The notes beneath the pieces are model-generated. The model was not told where the DNA came from and did not search any database. It was given only the letters and a program-made list of their open reading frames with translations. The position numbers were made by a program, and so were the translations under genes. A DNA stretch of 57,812 bases, taken from positions 1 through 57,812 of the forward strand of contig NZ_JAQBOW010000076.1 of NCBI RefSeq assembly GCF_028287845.1, written 5' to 3'. Numbering within the stretch: position 1 is the first letter of the stretch; each line of letters starts with the position of its first letter. The stretch comes from Mucilaginibacter sp. (GTDB taxonomy: Bacteria > Bacteroidota > Bacteroidia > Sphingobacteriales > Sphingobacteriaceae). Below are positions 34,656 through 42,570 of this stretch, in pieces.

Positions 34656-35666
34656 TTAAACTTTAGCTGTTTTTACAGTTTTAATAATAACTGCAGCTAC
34701 TTTATATGGATCTGCAGCCGAGTTAGGGCGACGATCTTCTAAGTAACCACTCCAGTCATGATCAACAGTATAAAGCGGAATACGGATAGAAGCACCACGA
34801 TCTGATACACCATAGCTGAAATCAGTTATAGATGCAGTTTCATGTTTACCGGTTAAACGTAACTCGTTATGCGCACCATATACGGCAACACACTCAGCAA
34901 CCGCAGGACGGAAAGCTTCGCAGATAGCTTCAAACTTAGCTTTGCTGTTTGCAGTACGTAAAGTAGTGTTAGAGAAGTTAGCGTGCATGCCAGAACCATT
35001 CCAATCTAAAGTACCTAATGGTTTGCAATGCCAGTTAATGGCAACGCCATAGCTTTCGCCAATTCTTTCCAGTAAATAACGTGCAACCCAAATTTGGTCA
35101 CCAGCATCTTTAGCACCTTTAGAGAATATTTGGAATTCCCATTGCCCGGCAGCAACTTCAGCGTTAATACCTTCAACATTCAAACCAGCTTCTAAACATA
35201 CGTCTAAGTGTTCTTCAACAATTTCGCGGCCATAAGCATTGTTAGCACCTACCGAACAGTAGTAAGGGCCTTGCGGACCTGGATAACCACCAGCCGGGAA
35301 ACCAAGAGGTTTATCTGTTTTCGGATCCCACAGGAAATACTCCTGTTCAAAACCAAACCAGAAATCATTATCATCATCCTGGATAAGCGCGCGGCCGTTA
35401 GACTCATGTGCTACACCTTTTGAATCAAGAACTTCGCACATTACTAAAAAAGCATCTTTTCTTTGCGGGTCCTTACAAATAAATACCGGTTTCAAAACGC
35501 AATCAGATGAACCACCTGGTGCTTGCTCAGTTGATGAACCATCAAAGCTCCAAAGCGGGCAATCTTCTAATTTACCGCTGAAATCTTTTTCAATTTTTGT
35601 TTTGCTACGAAGGCTTTGTGTTGGTTTGTATCCATCAAGCCAAATGTACTCGAGTTTTGTTGCCAT
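34656..35666 (-). CDS. glnA: Glutamine synthetase type II (beta-grasp, eukaryote-like)
   Basis: A 336-residue glutamine synthetase of the short GSII type, as in eukaryotes and many Bacteroidota. It opens KLEYIWLDGYKPTQSLRSKTK. WSFDGSSTEQAPG, FGFEQEYFLW, GINAEVAAGQWEFQ, GSGMHANFSN and RPNSAADPY are the conserved metal, glutamate and ATP site segments. It assimilates ammonia into glutamine. Monocistronic: own promoter candidate at 35735-35767 and the shared terminator at 34608. Its short length excludes the GSI and GSIII types. Confidence 0.93.
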   Translation of the reverse strand: MATKLEYIWLDGYKPTQSLRSKTKIEKDFSGKLEDCPLWSFDGSSTEQAPGGSSDCVLKPVFICKDPQRKDAFLVMCEVLDSKGVAHESNGRALIQDDDNDFWFGFEQEYFLWDPKTDKPLGFPAGGYPGPQGPYYCSVGANNAYGREIVEEHLDVCLEAGLNVEGINAEVAAGQWEFQIFSKGAKDAGDQIWVARYLLERIGESYGVAINWHCKPLGTLDWNGSGMHANFSNTTLRTANSKAKFEAICEAFRPAVAECVAVYGAHNELRLTGKHETASITDFSYGVSDRGASIRIPLYTVDHDWSGYLEDRRPNSAADPYKVAAVIIKTVKTAKV

Positions 35667-35734
35667 GTTTAATTATATTTTGTAAAGTTTGATTCAGATA
35701 ATACGTTTCACTACAATACTTAGGTATATGCAAG

Positions 35735-35767
35735 CAAATTTATATTAAAAATTCTATTTTTTGCAAA
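35735..35767 (-). promoter_or_regulatory. Promoter candidate for the type II glutamine synthetase gene
   Basis: Read on the - strand, TTTG (35767-35764), a 21-base spacer, then TAAATTTG (35742-35735) match the Bacteroidota -33 and -7 consensus. It is about 70 bases before the ATG at 35666, leaving a leader of about 60 bases. Confidence 0.55.
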
Positions 35768-36069
35768 TTTTATCAAAATATTAGAAAAAAAATTAAATAT
35801 GTTTAAAAAAAGCAGTTTAATGACAATAAAAACAGCAAAATAAAGCGGTAAAAAATGCAAATAATACGTTTTTACCAATTCCCTTAAAAATTCAACTCTT
35901 ATACAATAACATTATCTGCTGATATCTGCTAAAGAAAAAGCTGATATAATTATAGCTGAAGAGTATTAATTGAGATTTAATGCTATTTTAACAATGTAAA
36001 GACAGTATTTTATAATTTTTTCTTAAAATTGCAAGCAATTTAATTCCTTCTTATAAAATATAAAATATT
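35768..36069. other. AT-rich gap before malate dehydrogenase, no gene
   Basis: About 300 bases of A/T-rich DNA between the divergent glutamine synthetase and malate dehydrogenase genes. Repeated CTGATAT words occur near 35920-35950 (GCTGATATCTGCT, AGCTGATATAATTATAGCTGA). No tRNA, small ORF or strong hairpin is seen. It probably holds the malate dehydrogenase promoter. Confidence 0.45.
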
Positions 36070-37008
36070 ATGAAAATAACAGTTGTTGGTGCCGGAGCTG
36101 TTGGCGCTACATGTGCGGATAACATCGCAAGAAAAGAATTAGCAGAAGAGCTTATCTTATTAGACATACGCGAAGGTTTTGCCGAAGGCAAGGCGATCGA
36201 TATGATGCAAACCTCTGCCCTGTTAGAGTTTGATACCAAAATAAAAGGTGTTACCAATGATTATGCTGCAACTGCCGATTCGGAAGTTGTTATTATAACC
36301 TCGGGATTGCCGCGTAAACCGGGCATGACCCGCGAGGAGCTGATTGGCACCAATGCTAACATTGTAAAAAGTGTTACCGAAAACATTTTAAAGCATTCGC
36401 CAAATACTATCATCATTGTGGTTTCAAACCCGATGGATACCATGAATTACTTAACCCTGAAAACATCAGGCTTACCTAAGAACCGTATTATAGGTATGGG
36501 TGGCGCTTTAGATTCTGCAAGGTTTAAATATTACTTGAGCCAGGAACTGGGTTGCTCTCCTGCCGACCTTAACGCGGTTGTTATTGGGGGTCATGGTGAT
36601 ACCACTATGATCCCGTTGATTAACCATGCAACCTGGAACAGCATACCTGTTACTCAGTTTTTAAGCAAAGAGCAACAGGATAAGATTGTTGCCGACACAA
36701 TGGTTGGCGGTGCTACTTTAACTAAGCTAATCGGTACATCTGCCTGGTATGCACCGGGTGCCGGTACTGCGTTTATGGTTGAAGCAATTGTACGCGACCA
36801 GAAAAAACTATTATCATGCGGTGTAGCTTTAAATGGTGAGTATGGCCAAAAAGATATCTCGTTAGTTGTTCCTGTAATTTTAGGAAAAGGCGGATGGGAA
36901 AAGATCGTCGACTTTAAATTAACTGCAGATGAGCAGGCTTCTTTTAACAAAAGTGCCGATGCTGTACGTACAATGAACCAGGTATTGACTGATAGCAACT
37001 TGATTTAA
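36070..37008 (+). CDS. mdh: Malate dehydrogenase
   Basis: A 312-residue NAD-dependent malate dehydrogenase of the LDH-like type. The dinucleotide loop is VGAGAVGATCAD. The substrate loop GLPRKPGMTREELIG supplies arginines that select dicarboxylates over lactate. SNPMDTMNYL and the catalytic His in IGGHGDTTM follow. The length and motifs match TCA-cycle MDH from Bacteroidota. Monocistronic, with a strong terminator 20 bases after the stop. Confidence 0.95.
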   Translation: MKITVVGAGAVGATCADNIARKELAEELILLDIREGFAEGKAIDMMQTSALLEFDTKIKGVTNDYAATADSEVVIITSGLPRKPGMTREELIGTNANIVKSVTENILKHSPNTIIIVVSNPMDTMNYLTLKTSGLPKNRIIGMGGALDSARFKYYLSQELGCSPADLNAVVIGGHGDTTMIPLINHATWNSIPVTQFLSKEQQDKIVADTMVGGATLTKLIGTSAWYAPGAGTAFMVEAIVRDQKKLLSCGVALNGEYGQKDISLVVPVILGKGGWEKIVDFKLTADEQASFNKSADAVRTMNQVLTDSNLI

Positions 37009-37027
37009 TATCAAAACACAAATATTA

Positions 37028-37060
37028 AAGGCTCTCATCTTTCGGTGGGAGCCTTTTTTT
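37028..37060. terminator. Terminator of mdh
   Basis: GGCTCTCATC (37030-37039) pairs with GGTGGGAGCC (37044-37053) through a TTTC loop with two G-T pairs. Seven T follow. It ends mdh and abuts the stop of the convergent AIG2-like gene at 37059, for which the AAAG on the other side gives only a weak U tract. Confidence 0.85.
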
Positions 37061-37550
37061 ATGGTTTCTTTAATCTTCTTTGCCTGCGTACTTCGTCGGG
37101 ATCAGTTTTATAAGGCATAATAGCTATCTTGCTAATATAATGCGCGGGCAGATCTGCATTTTTTGCCAGTTTCAATATTTTATCATGATACCAGTCATAA
37201 GGCAAAAGGTGCGTAGTAATAGCATGAGGTTGCGTTACAAATACTTCGGCGTGATAAATATTATCATTCATATCAAAGCATAGCGCCGGCTCCAGCTTTA
37301 GTGTTGTGCTCCAGGTTGGGTCATAAAAATCAGCTCGATCTTCATCGTCATATTCTATTAAAACCCCCCATACTATGGCATCCGAATCAAGAGATTTTAC
37401 CACATTTGCTTTAGCCGATTCATCATCGCCGGTACTGTTAAAAGCAAAGTTATATCCCCGCAGTTTACCAACACCAAGTTTCTTTGCAGAGGGAACAGTT
37501 TTAGCAAACTTCTCTACATTCATATTACCGGCGTATGCAAATAGTATCAT
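37059..37550 (-). CDS. Gamma-glutamylcyclotransferase-like protein
   Basis: About 163 residues from the ATG at 37550 (MILFAYAGNMN); the open frame continues to 37625, but the added leader is not family-like. FAYAGNMN is the YxSNM-type loop of gamma-glutamylcyclotransferases. GYNFAFNSTGDD and the pair of acidic residues in VLIEYDDEDRADFYD fit the general acid site. It is distinct from the AIG2-like gene at 34210. Its upstream region carries the dense TGAAAC word cluster, a candidate for its regulation. Function inferred from fold. Confidence 0.75.
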   Translation of the reverse strand: MILFAYAGNMNVEKFAKTVPSAKKLGVGKLRGYNFAFNSTGDDESAKANVVKSLDSDAIVWGVLIEYDDEDRADFYDPTWSTTLKLEPALCFDMNDNIYHAEVFVTQPHAITTHLLPYDWYHDKILKLAKNADLPAHYISKIAIMPYKTDPDEVRRQRRLKKP

Positions 37551-37657
37551 AGGCTTTTGTAGGTAGACAATGATTTTAACGTTTTGTTGAATGGAATAGT
37601 ATTTACAAAATACAACTCGGCCCAAAGTGCAAAAATCCGGCTAAAAAAAGCAATGTA

Positions 37658-37875
37658 GTGTTTCACAAATTAGTGAAACACATGAAACACTCTTTTAGGT
37701 TAACCTATTGATATTTAGCAATTTGACAAAATGAGTGAAACACTTTGAAACAGTACTAATACTTTAGGTAAAATGGGATAAATTACTTATAACAAGCATT
37801 TTATGCTATTTTATGGATTTTTGCAAAAATTGGGTGAAACACCTGATGTGAAACCCATTTTTTTCGCTGAAACAG
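37658..37875. repeat. Cluster of eight TGAAAC words with a 9-bp inverted repeat
   Basis: GTGTTTCAC (37658-37666) and GTGAAACAC (37673-37681) form a perfect inverted repeat around AAATTA. Further copies of the word are at 37683-37690 (TGAAACAC), 37735-37743 (GTGAAACAC), 37746-37753 (TGAAACAG), 37834-37842 (GTGAAACAC), 37848-37856 (GTGAAACCC) and 37868-37875 (TGAAACAG). All but the first face the same way. The region has no gene. It lies upstream of the 37059-37550 gene and downstream of dprA. Probably a multi-site binding region. Confidence 0.6.
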
Positions 37876-37973
37876 TCTACGACACAAACCGTCTGCCGAC
37901 ACCCCGGGCGGGTATATAATTAATGTAAATGTATCCTGTTTTTCCAGGGGCCAGGCGTTTATAGCGAGGCTTA

Positions 37974-39071
37974 TTAATTAACGCGGTACATCTTCCCCGG
38001 CAAGCTCCGTATAAAACCCTGCATTTCCATATTTAACAGATTCATGGCCAGCTGACTCATGGGCATATTGGTTTTTATGGTTAGGTCATCAATTGCCAAT
38101 GGTACTTTATGCTGCTGGATAATATCAAATATGGTGCGTTCCTCGGCCGATAGATCTAAAGGCAGCATAAATTGCTCAACCGGTTTAGCGTCATCGGGCT
38201 TTTCCCATCCAAGGCTGTACGCAAGGTCGGCAACGCAGGTAAGCAGCGCGGCTTTGTTGTTTCTGATTAAAAAGTTGCACCCCTCAGAATATACATCATC
38301 CACCCTACCCGGGAAAGCGAATACATCCCTGTTATATGAATTGGCAATTTCGGCAGTTATTAACGCGCCGCCTTTTATGCTGGCCTCTATAACAATAGTG
38401 GCATCGGCAATGCCGGCCACAATACGGTTACGTTGCGGAAAGTTTTCCCTGCCGGGGATAGTATTTGAGGGATATTCTGTTAATAAACCACCATTCTCCA
38501 GCATCTTATCAGCGGTTATTTTATTTTGCGATGGATATATCCTGTCTAAACCATGGCCCAATACCCCTACAGTGGTTACCTTATTTTTCAGGCATTCTCT
38601 ATGCGCTGTTACATCAATGCCCAGAGCCAGACCGCTTACTACTAAAACACCATACTGCTGTAGTTCTTCAATTAGCTGCCCACACAAGTGCCTGCCATAA
38701 TCGGTAGCATTGCGGGTGCCTACTATGCTTATAATGCGGCGCGCGTTTAGGTCGGCATTACCTTTACTATATAATAGTATAGGCGAATCAAAACAGTTTT
38801 TTAGTCGTTTGGGATAGCTTTTGTCAGTATAAAAAATTACGTCTATCGCGTTTTTCTCTATAAATTTTATTTCATTGGCTGCCTTTTGCAGGGCGTCATC
38901 AAAATCAAGCTCTCTTATGGTTTTATCGCCAATACCGGGCACTTGGAGTAATTTATAGTTTGGCGCATTAAATACAGCTTCGGCACTGCCTAAATGACTA
39001 ACTAATAATTTGCCCATGGCCGGGCCAATGTTTTTTAAAAAAGTTAAAGCTATTTGATGAAGTAAAGACAT
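37974..39071 (-). CDS. dprA: DNA-processing protein DprA
   Basis: About 365 residues from the ATG at 39071 (MSLLHQIALTFLKNIG). The N-terminal helix-hairpin-helix region (LLQVPGIGDKTIREL) is followed by the Rossmann domain of DprA: IVGTRNATDYG, SGLALGIDVTAHR, LGHGLDRIYP, TEYPSNTIPGRENFPQRNRIVAG and EASIKGGALITA. A C-terminal winged-helix domain (about 295-365) completes it. DprA loads RecA on incoming single-stranded DNA during natural transformation. It stands alone between repeat-rich gaps. Confidence 0.95.
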   Translation of the reverse strand: MSLLHQIALTFLKNIGPAMGKLLVSHLGSAEAVFNAPNYKLLQVPGIGDKTIRELDFDDALQKAANEIKFIEKNAIDVIFYTDKSYPKRLKNCFDSPILLYSKGNADLNARRIISIVGTRNATDYGRHLCGQLIEELQQYGVLVVSGLALGIDVTAHRECLKNKVTTVGVLGHGLDRIYPSQNKITADKMLENGGLLTEYPSNTIPGRENFPQRNRIVAGIADATIVIEASIKGGALITAEIANSYNRDVFAFPGRVDDVYSEGCNFLIRNNKAALLTCVADLAYSLGWEKPDDAKPVEQFMLPLDLSAEERTIFDIIQQHKVPLAIDDLTIKTNMPMSQLAMNLLNMEMQGFIRSLPGKMYRVN

Positions 39072-39192
39072 ATATTTTATAAGCATCTAAAATAGAAAAA
39101 ACTTGCTATAATTTTTAGCATTAAAAATTGTTTTTGTAATAGTGGTGGTGGCCTATCAGAAAATTCACCGAAAATATGCCATTATTCCGCAA

Positions 39193-39400
39193 GAGCCATA
39201 GGCTCGAAATATATGGTAACAACGGGTTTTAATCCATTGCTTAAAAACTAAACCGCATCAAGTGCCGTAGGCACGATCCATATTTAGTAAAACAGGTGTG
39301 CTGATTCTATATGGGCCGAACCGATGGTTCTTCTTTTACTTTATTAGCTATTCAACGGGTTAAAACCCGTTGTTATAATATGATGTCGAGGCTACGCCTC
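39193..39400. repeat. Hairpin-rich repeat field
   Basis: Three 5-bp-arm hairpins with 3-base loops: GAGCC-ATA-GGCTC (39193-39205), GTGCC-GTA-GGCAC (39262-39274) and GAGGC-TAC-GCCTC (39388-39400). Two CAACGGGTT palindromes alternate with them: CAACGGGTTTTAATCCATTG (39220-39239, imperfect) and CAACGGGTTAAAACCCGTTG (39353-39372, perfect). The 430-base gap between dprA and the BlaI-like gene has no coding sequence apart from this. It resembles interspersed REP-like elements of Sphingobacteriaceae. Confidence 0.65.
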
Positions 39401-39457
39401 TGTTTAATTTCAGTTTAATTATCCTACACATTAAAAATAATTTACAAAAACTACAAA

Positions 39458-39515
39458 AATAGTTTGCAAACTATTAAAATAGTTCTACCTTTATTAAACT
39501 ATATAAATAGTTTAA
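39458..39515 (+). promoter_or_regulatory. BlaI-type operators overlapping the promoter
   Basis: Two perfect inverted repeats share the half-site AAACTAT/ATAGTTT: AATAGTTTGCAAACTATT (39458-39475), and TTAAACTAT (39494-39502) with ATAGTTTAA (39507-39515) around ATAA. The first contains the TTTG (39463-39466) of a -33 box. TACCTTTA (39486-39493), the likely -7 box, lies between them. The second ends 1 base before the BlaI ATG. This is classic autorepression geometry. Confidence 0.75.
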
Positions 39516-39516
39516 T

Positions 39517-39894
39517 ATGAAAATTAAAGAACTCACCAAAGCCGAAGAACAGGTAATGCAGATATTATGGCAGTTAAATGAGGCTATAGTTAAAGACATT
39601 ATTGAGAAAATGCCCGAGCCTAAGCCGGCATATAATACGGTATCAACCGTAGTAAGAGTTTTAGAGGGTAAGGGTTTTATCGACCATAAAGCTTACGGCA
39701 ACTCGCATGTTTATTTCCCGCTCATCAGCGAGGCGCAATATAAAAAATTTACTTTTGATAAAATGATGAGCAGCTATTTCAGCAACTCGTACGAAAGTCT
39801 GGTATCCTTTATCGCTAACGAGAAGAAATTAGGCATCAAAGAGCTTGATGAGTTAACCAACCTGATAAACGACCTAAAAAATAAAAAGAAATGA
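39517..39894 (+). CDS. BlaI/MecI/CopY-family transcriptional repressor
   Basis: A 125-residue winged-helix repressor. LTKAEEQVMQILWQLNEAIVKDIIEKM is the conserved N-terminal helix pair, and YNTVSTVVRVLEGKGFIDHKAYGNSHVYFPL the recognition helix and wing. The C-terminal part (about 80-125) forms the dimer and the protease-cleaved region of the family. It is followed, with a 4-base overlap, by an M56 peptidase gene, the usual sensor/effector pair. Two palindromes directly upstream are its likely operators. Confidence 0.93.
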   Translation: MKIKELTKAEEQVMQILWQLNEAIVKDIIEKMPEPKPAYNTVSTVVRVLEGKGFIDHKAYGNSHVYFPLISEAQYKKFTFDKMMSSYFSNSYESLVSFIANEKKLGIKELDELTNLINDLKNKKK

Positions 39895-41585
39895 ACTGGC
39901 TGTATTACCTCGCGGAAGCAAATATATACCTGGGTGTATTTTATTTGGCCTACTGCATATTTCTTACCAAAGAAACCTATTACCAGTTAACCCGGGCCTA
40001 TTTAATTTTTAGTTGCATAGTCTCATTTGCGTTGCCGGTTTTGCAAATTGGGGCGTTAAAGCCGGTGGAGGTAGCAGCAAATACAGCAGTAAATTATACC
40101 GTACCTGTTATACATACTACACAAACTGCATCTTCAATCATCGCCCCGGTTACAATTGAACACCCGCTAAGCATGCAGGATTACTTATGGGATGGTTATT
40201 TGCTGGGTGCCGGTATAGTATTAATAATACTGATCATTAAACTGTATACGCTTTTTAAATTAATGCGTAATGCAGATTGCGTTGGGCGCGATAACTATAA
40301 AATAGTTTATCTATCCGGTAGCGATGTTGCATTTTCATTTTTCAACTACTTGTTTATTGGTACTAATGCGGCTGGGGCCGATATTATTACCAGGCACGAG
40401 CTGGTACATATCAGGCAAAAACACTCGGCAGATATTATTTTCCTCGAGCTGTTAAAGATCATCAACTGGTTCAACCCTTTCATTTACTTATTGCAGAACA
40501 GCTTAAAAACCGTACACGAATATATTGCCGACGAGCAAACTGCTATTTATGAAAAAGATGCCCTCACCTACTCGTCTTTTTTAGTAAATAATGCTTATGG
40601 TGCGGGCGGTTCATCTATCACGCATTCATTTTTTAATTACAACCTGTTAAAAAAGAGAATAATCATGTTAAACCAACAACGTTCGGGCAATTTAGCAAGG
40701 CTAAAGTACCTAATGGCTGTACCCATTTGTGCAGGATTGCTTTGCGCCTCTACCCTGGCGTTTAGCAAAACTTATGGCTGGGTGGATCTTGTACCAAAAA
40801 ACAAAATCCAAAGACCTCTTCCTCCGCCACCACCGGCACCACCGTCAAATACAAGGATCACCGGCAAAGGCTATAAGGTTGAAGAAACAGCTTACCTGGT
40901 TAATAATAAAGCAATATACCGAGTTACCATTACCGAAAAAAACGGTGTCGAGAAAGAATACTTTACTAATAAAGTAACTCCTGCCGAAATAAAATTGTTA
41001 AAGGATAAATATGGTTATACCTTCCCGGCCATACCTATTTATTCAAGGCTTCCGCCACCGCCGCCAATGATTACGCAAAAGGTAAAGTTTCCGCCACCGG
41101 TTGTAAAGCCAAATAACCAGGTAAAGTTACCGCCACCTGTTGTAAAGCCGGATAACCAGGTACTGCCACCGATTGTAAGGATTGATACTATTTCAAAAGG
41201 CTTTAATAATGCTTTTACTAAATATTTAGCCAGAAATATTCATTATCCTACAGATGCGCGTAATAATAACATCACAGGCCGTGTTATTGCAATCTTTACC
41301 GTAGAAGGCAATAAAATGAAAGATATAAAAGTGGTAAGAGGTATTGGCCACGGTGCAGATGAGGAAGTATTAAGGGTATTAAAAAATTATGAGCAACCTC
41401 TTGATATACCACAAGGTAAATATGCTGTACCCGTATTCTTCGCGATTGCAGATTATGATGAACAAACCGGACGGCCGGATGATAAAGCCAAAACCGCTGC
41501 AATAATCAACCCTAATAGCCCTAATAAAAATACAGTTTGGGCTTTAGACGAAGTCGTTATAATTGCTTACCCGACACAAAAATAA
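39891..41585 (+). CDS. M56-family (BlaR1-like) membrane metallopeptidase with TonB-like C terminus
   Basis: A 564-residue membrane peptidase. Hydrophobic segments lie at about 5-25, 35-55, 103-123 and 265-285. The zinc site is HELVH at 169-173, with E210 in HEYIADE as third ligand, as in BlaR1. A long periplasmic part follows, with polyproline runs at about 312-320 and 385-415. A TonB-C-like domain lies near 440-530 (NITGRVIAIFTVEGNKMKDIKV). There is no penicillin-binding sensor domain, so the stimulus is not obviously a beta-lactam. It probably cleaves the cotranscribed BlaI-like repressor. Confidence 0.9.
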   Translation: MNWLYYLAEANIYLGVFYLAYCIFLTKETYYQLTRAYLIFSCIVSFALPVLQIGALKPVEVAANTAVNYTVPVIHTTQTASSIIAPVTIEHPLSMQDYLWDGYLLGAGIVLIILIIKLYTLFKLMRNADCVGRDNYKIVYLSGSDVAFSFFNYLFIGTNAAGADIITRHELVHIRQKHSADIIFLELLKIINWFNPFIYLLQNSLKTVHEYIADEQTAIYEKDALTYSSFLVNNAYGAGGSSITHSFFNYNLLKKRIIMLNQQRSGNLARLKYLMAVPICAGLLCASTLAFSKTYGWVDLVPKNKIQRPLPPPPPAPPSNTRITGKGYKVEETAYLVNNKAIYRVTITEKNGVEKEYFTNKVTPAEIKLLKDKYGYTFPAIPIYSRLPPPPPMITQKVKFPPPVVKPNNQVKLPPPVVKPDNQVLPPIVRIDTISKGFNNAFTKYLARNIHYPTDARNNNITGRVIAIFTVEGNKMKDIKVVRGIGHGADEEVLRVLKNYEQPLDIPQGKYAVPVFFAIADYDEQTGRPDDKAKTAAIINPNSPNKNTVWALDEVVIIAYPTQK

Positions 41586-41589
41586 TGCT

Positions 41590-41625
41590 AAGGCCTACTC
41601 TGTTTCATATTTAGCAGGCCTTTTA
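41590..41625 (+). terminator. Probable terminator after the M56 gene
   Basis: AAGGCCT (41590-41596) pairs with AGGCCTT (41616-41622), and TTTT follows. The loop is 19 bases. An alternative pairing GCTAA/TTAGC overlaps it. It may allow partial read-through to the tandem genes downstream. Confidence 0.55.
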
Positions 41626-41704
41626 ATATTACATGAAGAAATAATTTATAGTAACTAAAAAAAATAGTTTTATAGGTAAATAATTTCATAAACCAACCTT
41701 TGTG

Positions 41705-42553
41705 ATGAGAAACATAATTTTAATCTCTGCCAAATGGGTGTTGCCTGTGGTGGCTCTTTTTATTGTTTCAATTACCGCCAACGCCCAAAAATTACCAACC
41801 GTGCAAAAGGTTAGCCTACGGGCACCTACCAATATTAAAATTGATGGCCAGGCAACAGAATGGGACAACAAACTCCAGGCTTATAATAATGCAACGGATA
41901 TTTTTTATACCATTGCTAATGATGATGAGAATCTTTATTTAACGGTAAGAGCAACAAAACCACGTATTATCCAGAAAATAATTGCCGTGGGTATTGGTTT
42001 CACCATTAATAATTTGGCCAGAAAAAACGATAAAGCATCTGAGAACATCACTGTTACTTACCCCTTTTTAGAATTTAAAACTGGCGAAAATATAATATCA
42101 ACCGTAGGACTAAAATCAGTTAATATAATTCCGGGGTTAACTGATACGACTGCTGAAACAGCCTTTGTACGTAAAAAAGCTGACTCGCTGATTATTATTG
42201 CCAATAAAATGTTTGAAAATCAATCAAAAATTATAAAAATTAAAGGATTGATAGGAATAACTGACACCCTTATTTCTGTATATAATGAGCAATCCATCCG
42301 CGTAGCGGGACTCTTTGATAATACAAAAGCCTATACGCTCGAAGTAGCAATACCATTAAAACATCTTGGACTTTCTATTGATAACTTATCAAAGTTCAGC
42401 TATAATATTAAGCTTATCAGCAGATTTGATGCCAATAAAGGTATAGTGCGAACCTATTATAGATATGGTAGTGCAGGGGATCAAATAGATATGAATGCCG
42501 ACCTTGATTCAACCACCGATTTTTGGGGAGATTATACCTTAGTTAAAAAATAA
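41705..42553 (+). CDS. Secreted tandem paralogue 1, CBM9-like beta-sandwich fold
   Basis: A 282-residue secreted protein started at the ATG at 41705 (a GTG one codon earlier is possible). The signal peptide runs to about residue 27 (ITANAQ). After it comes a module shared with the next two genes: VQKVSLRAPTNIKIDG, then EWDNKLQAYNNATD and an acidic strand NDDENLYLTV. The IDGxxxEW start is typical of carbohydrate-binding family 9-like modules. A variable middle is followed by VAIPLKHLGL and the C-terminal FWGDYTLVKK. No catalytic motif is seen. It lies after the BlaI/M56 pair, and an AACTA-N7-TAGTT repeat at about 41652-41668 may be an operator. Function unknown. Confidence 0.7.
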   Translation: MRNIILISAKWVLPVVALFIVSITANAQKLPTVQKVSLRAPTNIKIDGQATEWDNKLQAYNNATDIFYTIANDDENLYLTVRATKPRIIQKIIAVGIGFTINNLARKNDKASENITVTYPFLEFKTGENIISTVGLKSVNIIPGLTDTTAETAFVRKKADSLIIIANKMFENQSKIIKIKGLIGITDTLISVYNEQSIRVAGLFDNTKAYTLEVAIPLKHLGLSIDNLSKFSYNIKLISRFDANKGIVRTYYRYGSAGDQIDMNADLDSTTDFWGDYTLVKK

Positions 42554-42570
42554 ATTTATACCCTTTCATC

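Noticed and set aside
37658..37875. CRISPR array
   Set aside because: The repeated word is only 6-9 bases with irregular spacing, and no cas gene is near.
38059..38700. 213-codon + strand open frame inside dprA
   Set aside because: Shadow of a strongly conserved gene; its translation has no recognisable domain.
39193..39400. Terminators of dprA or blaI
   Set aside because: dprA is transcribed away from this region, the hairpins lack T tracts, and they lie upstream of blaI, so they fit an interspersed repeat better.
40729..40977. 82-codon + strand frame inside the M56 gene
   Set aside because: Out-of-frame reading of the coding region, no independent start signal.
39891..41585. Beta-lactam sensor BlaR1
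   Set aside because: The zinc peptidase part fits, but the C terminus is TonB-like and no penicillin-binding domain is present.
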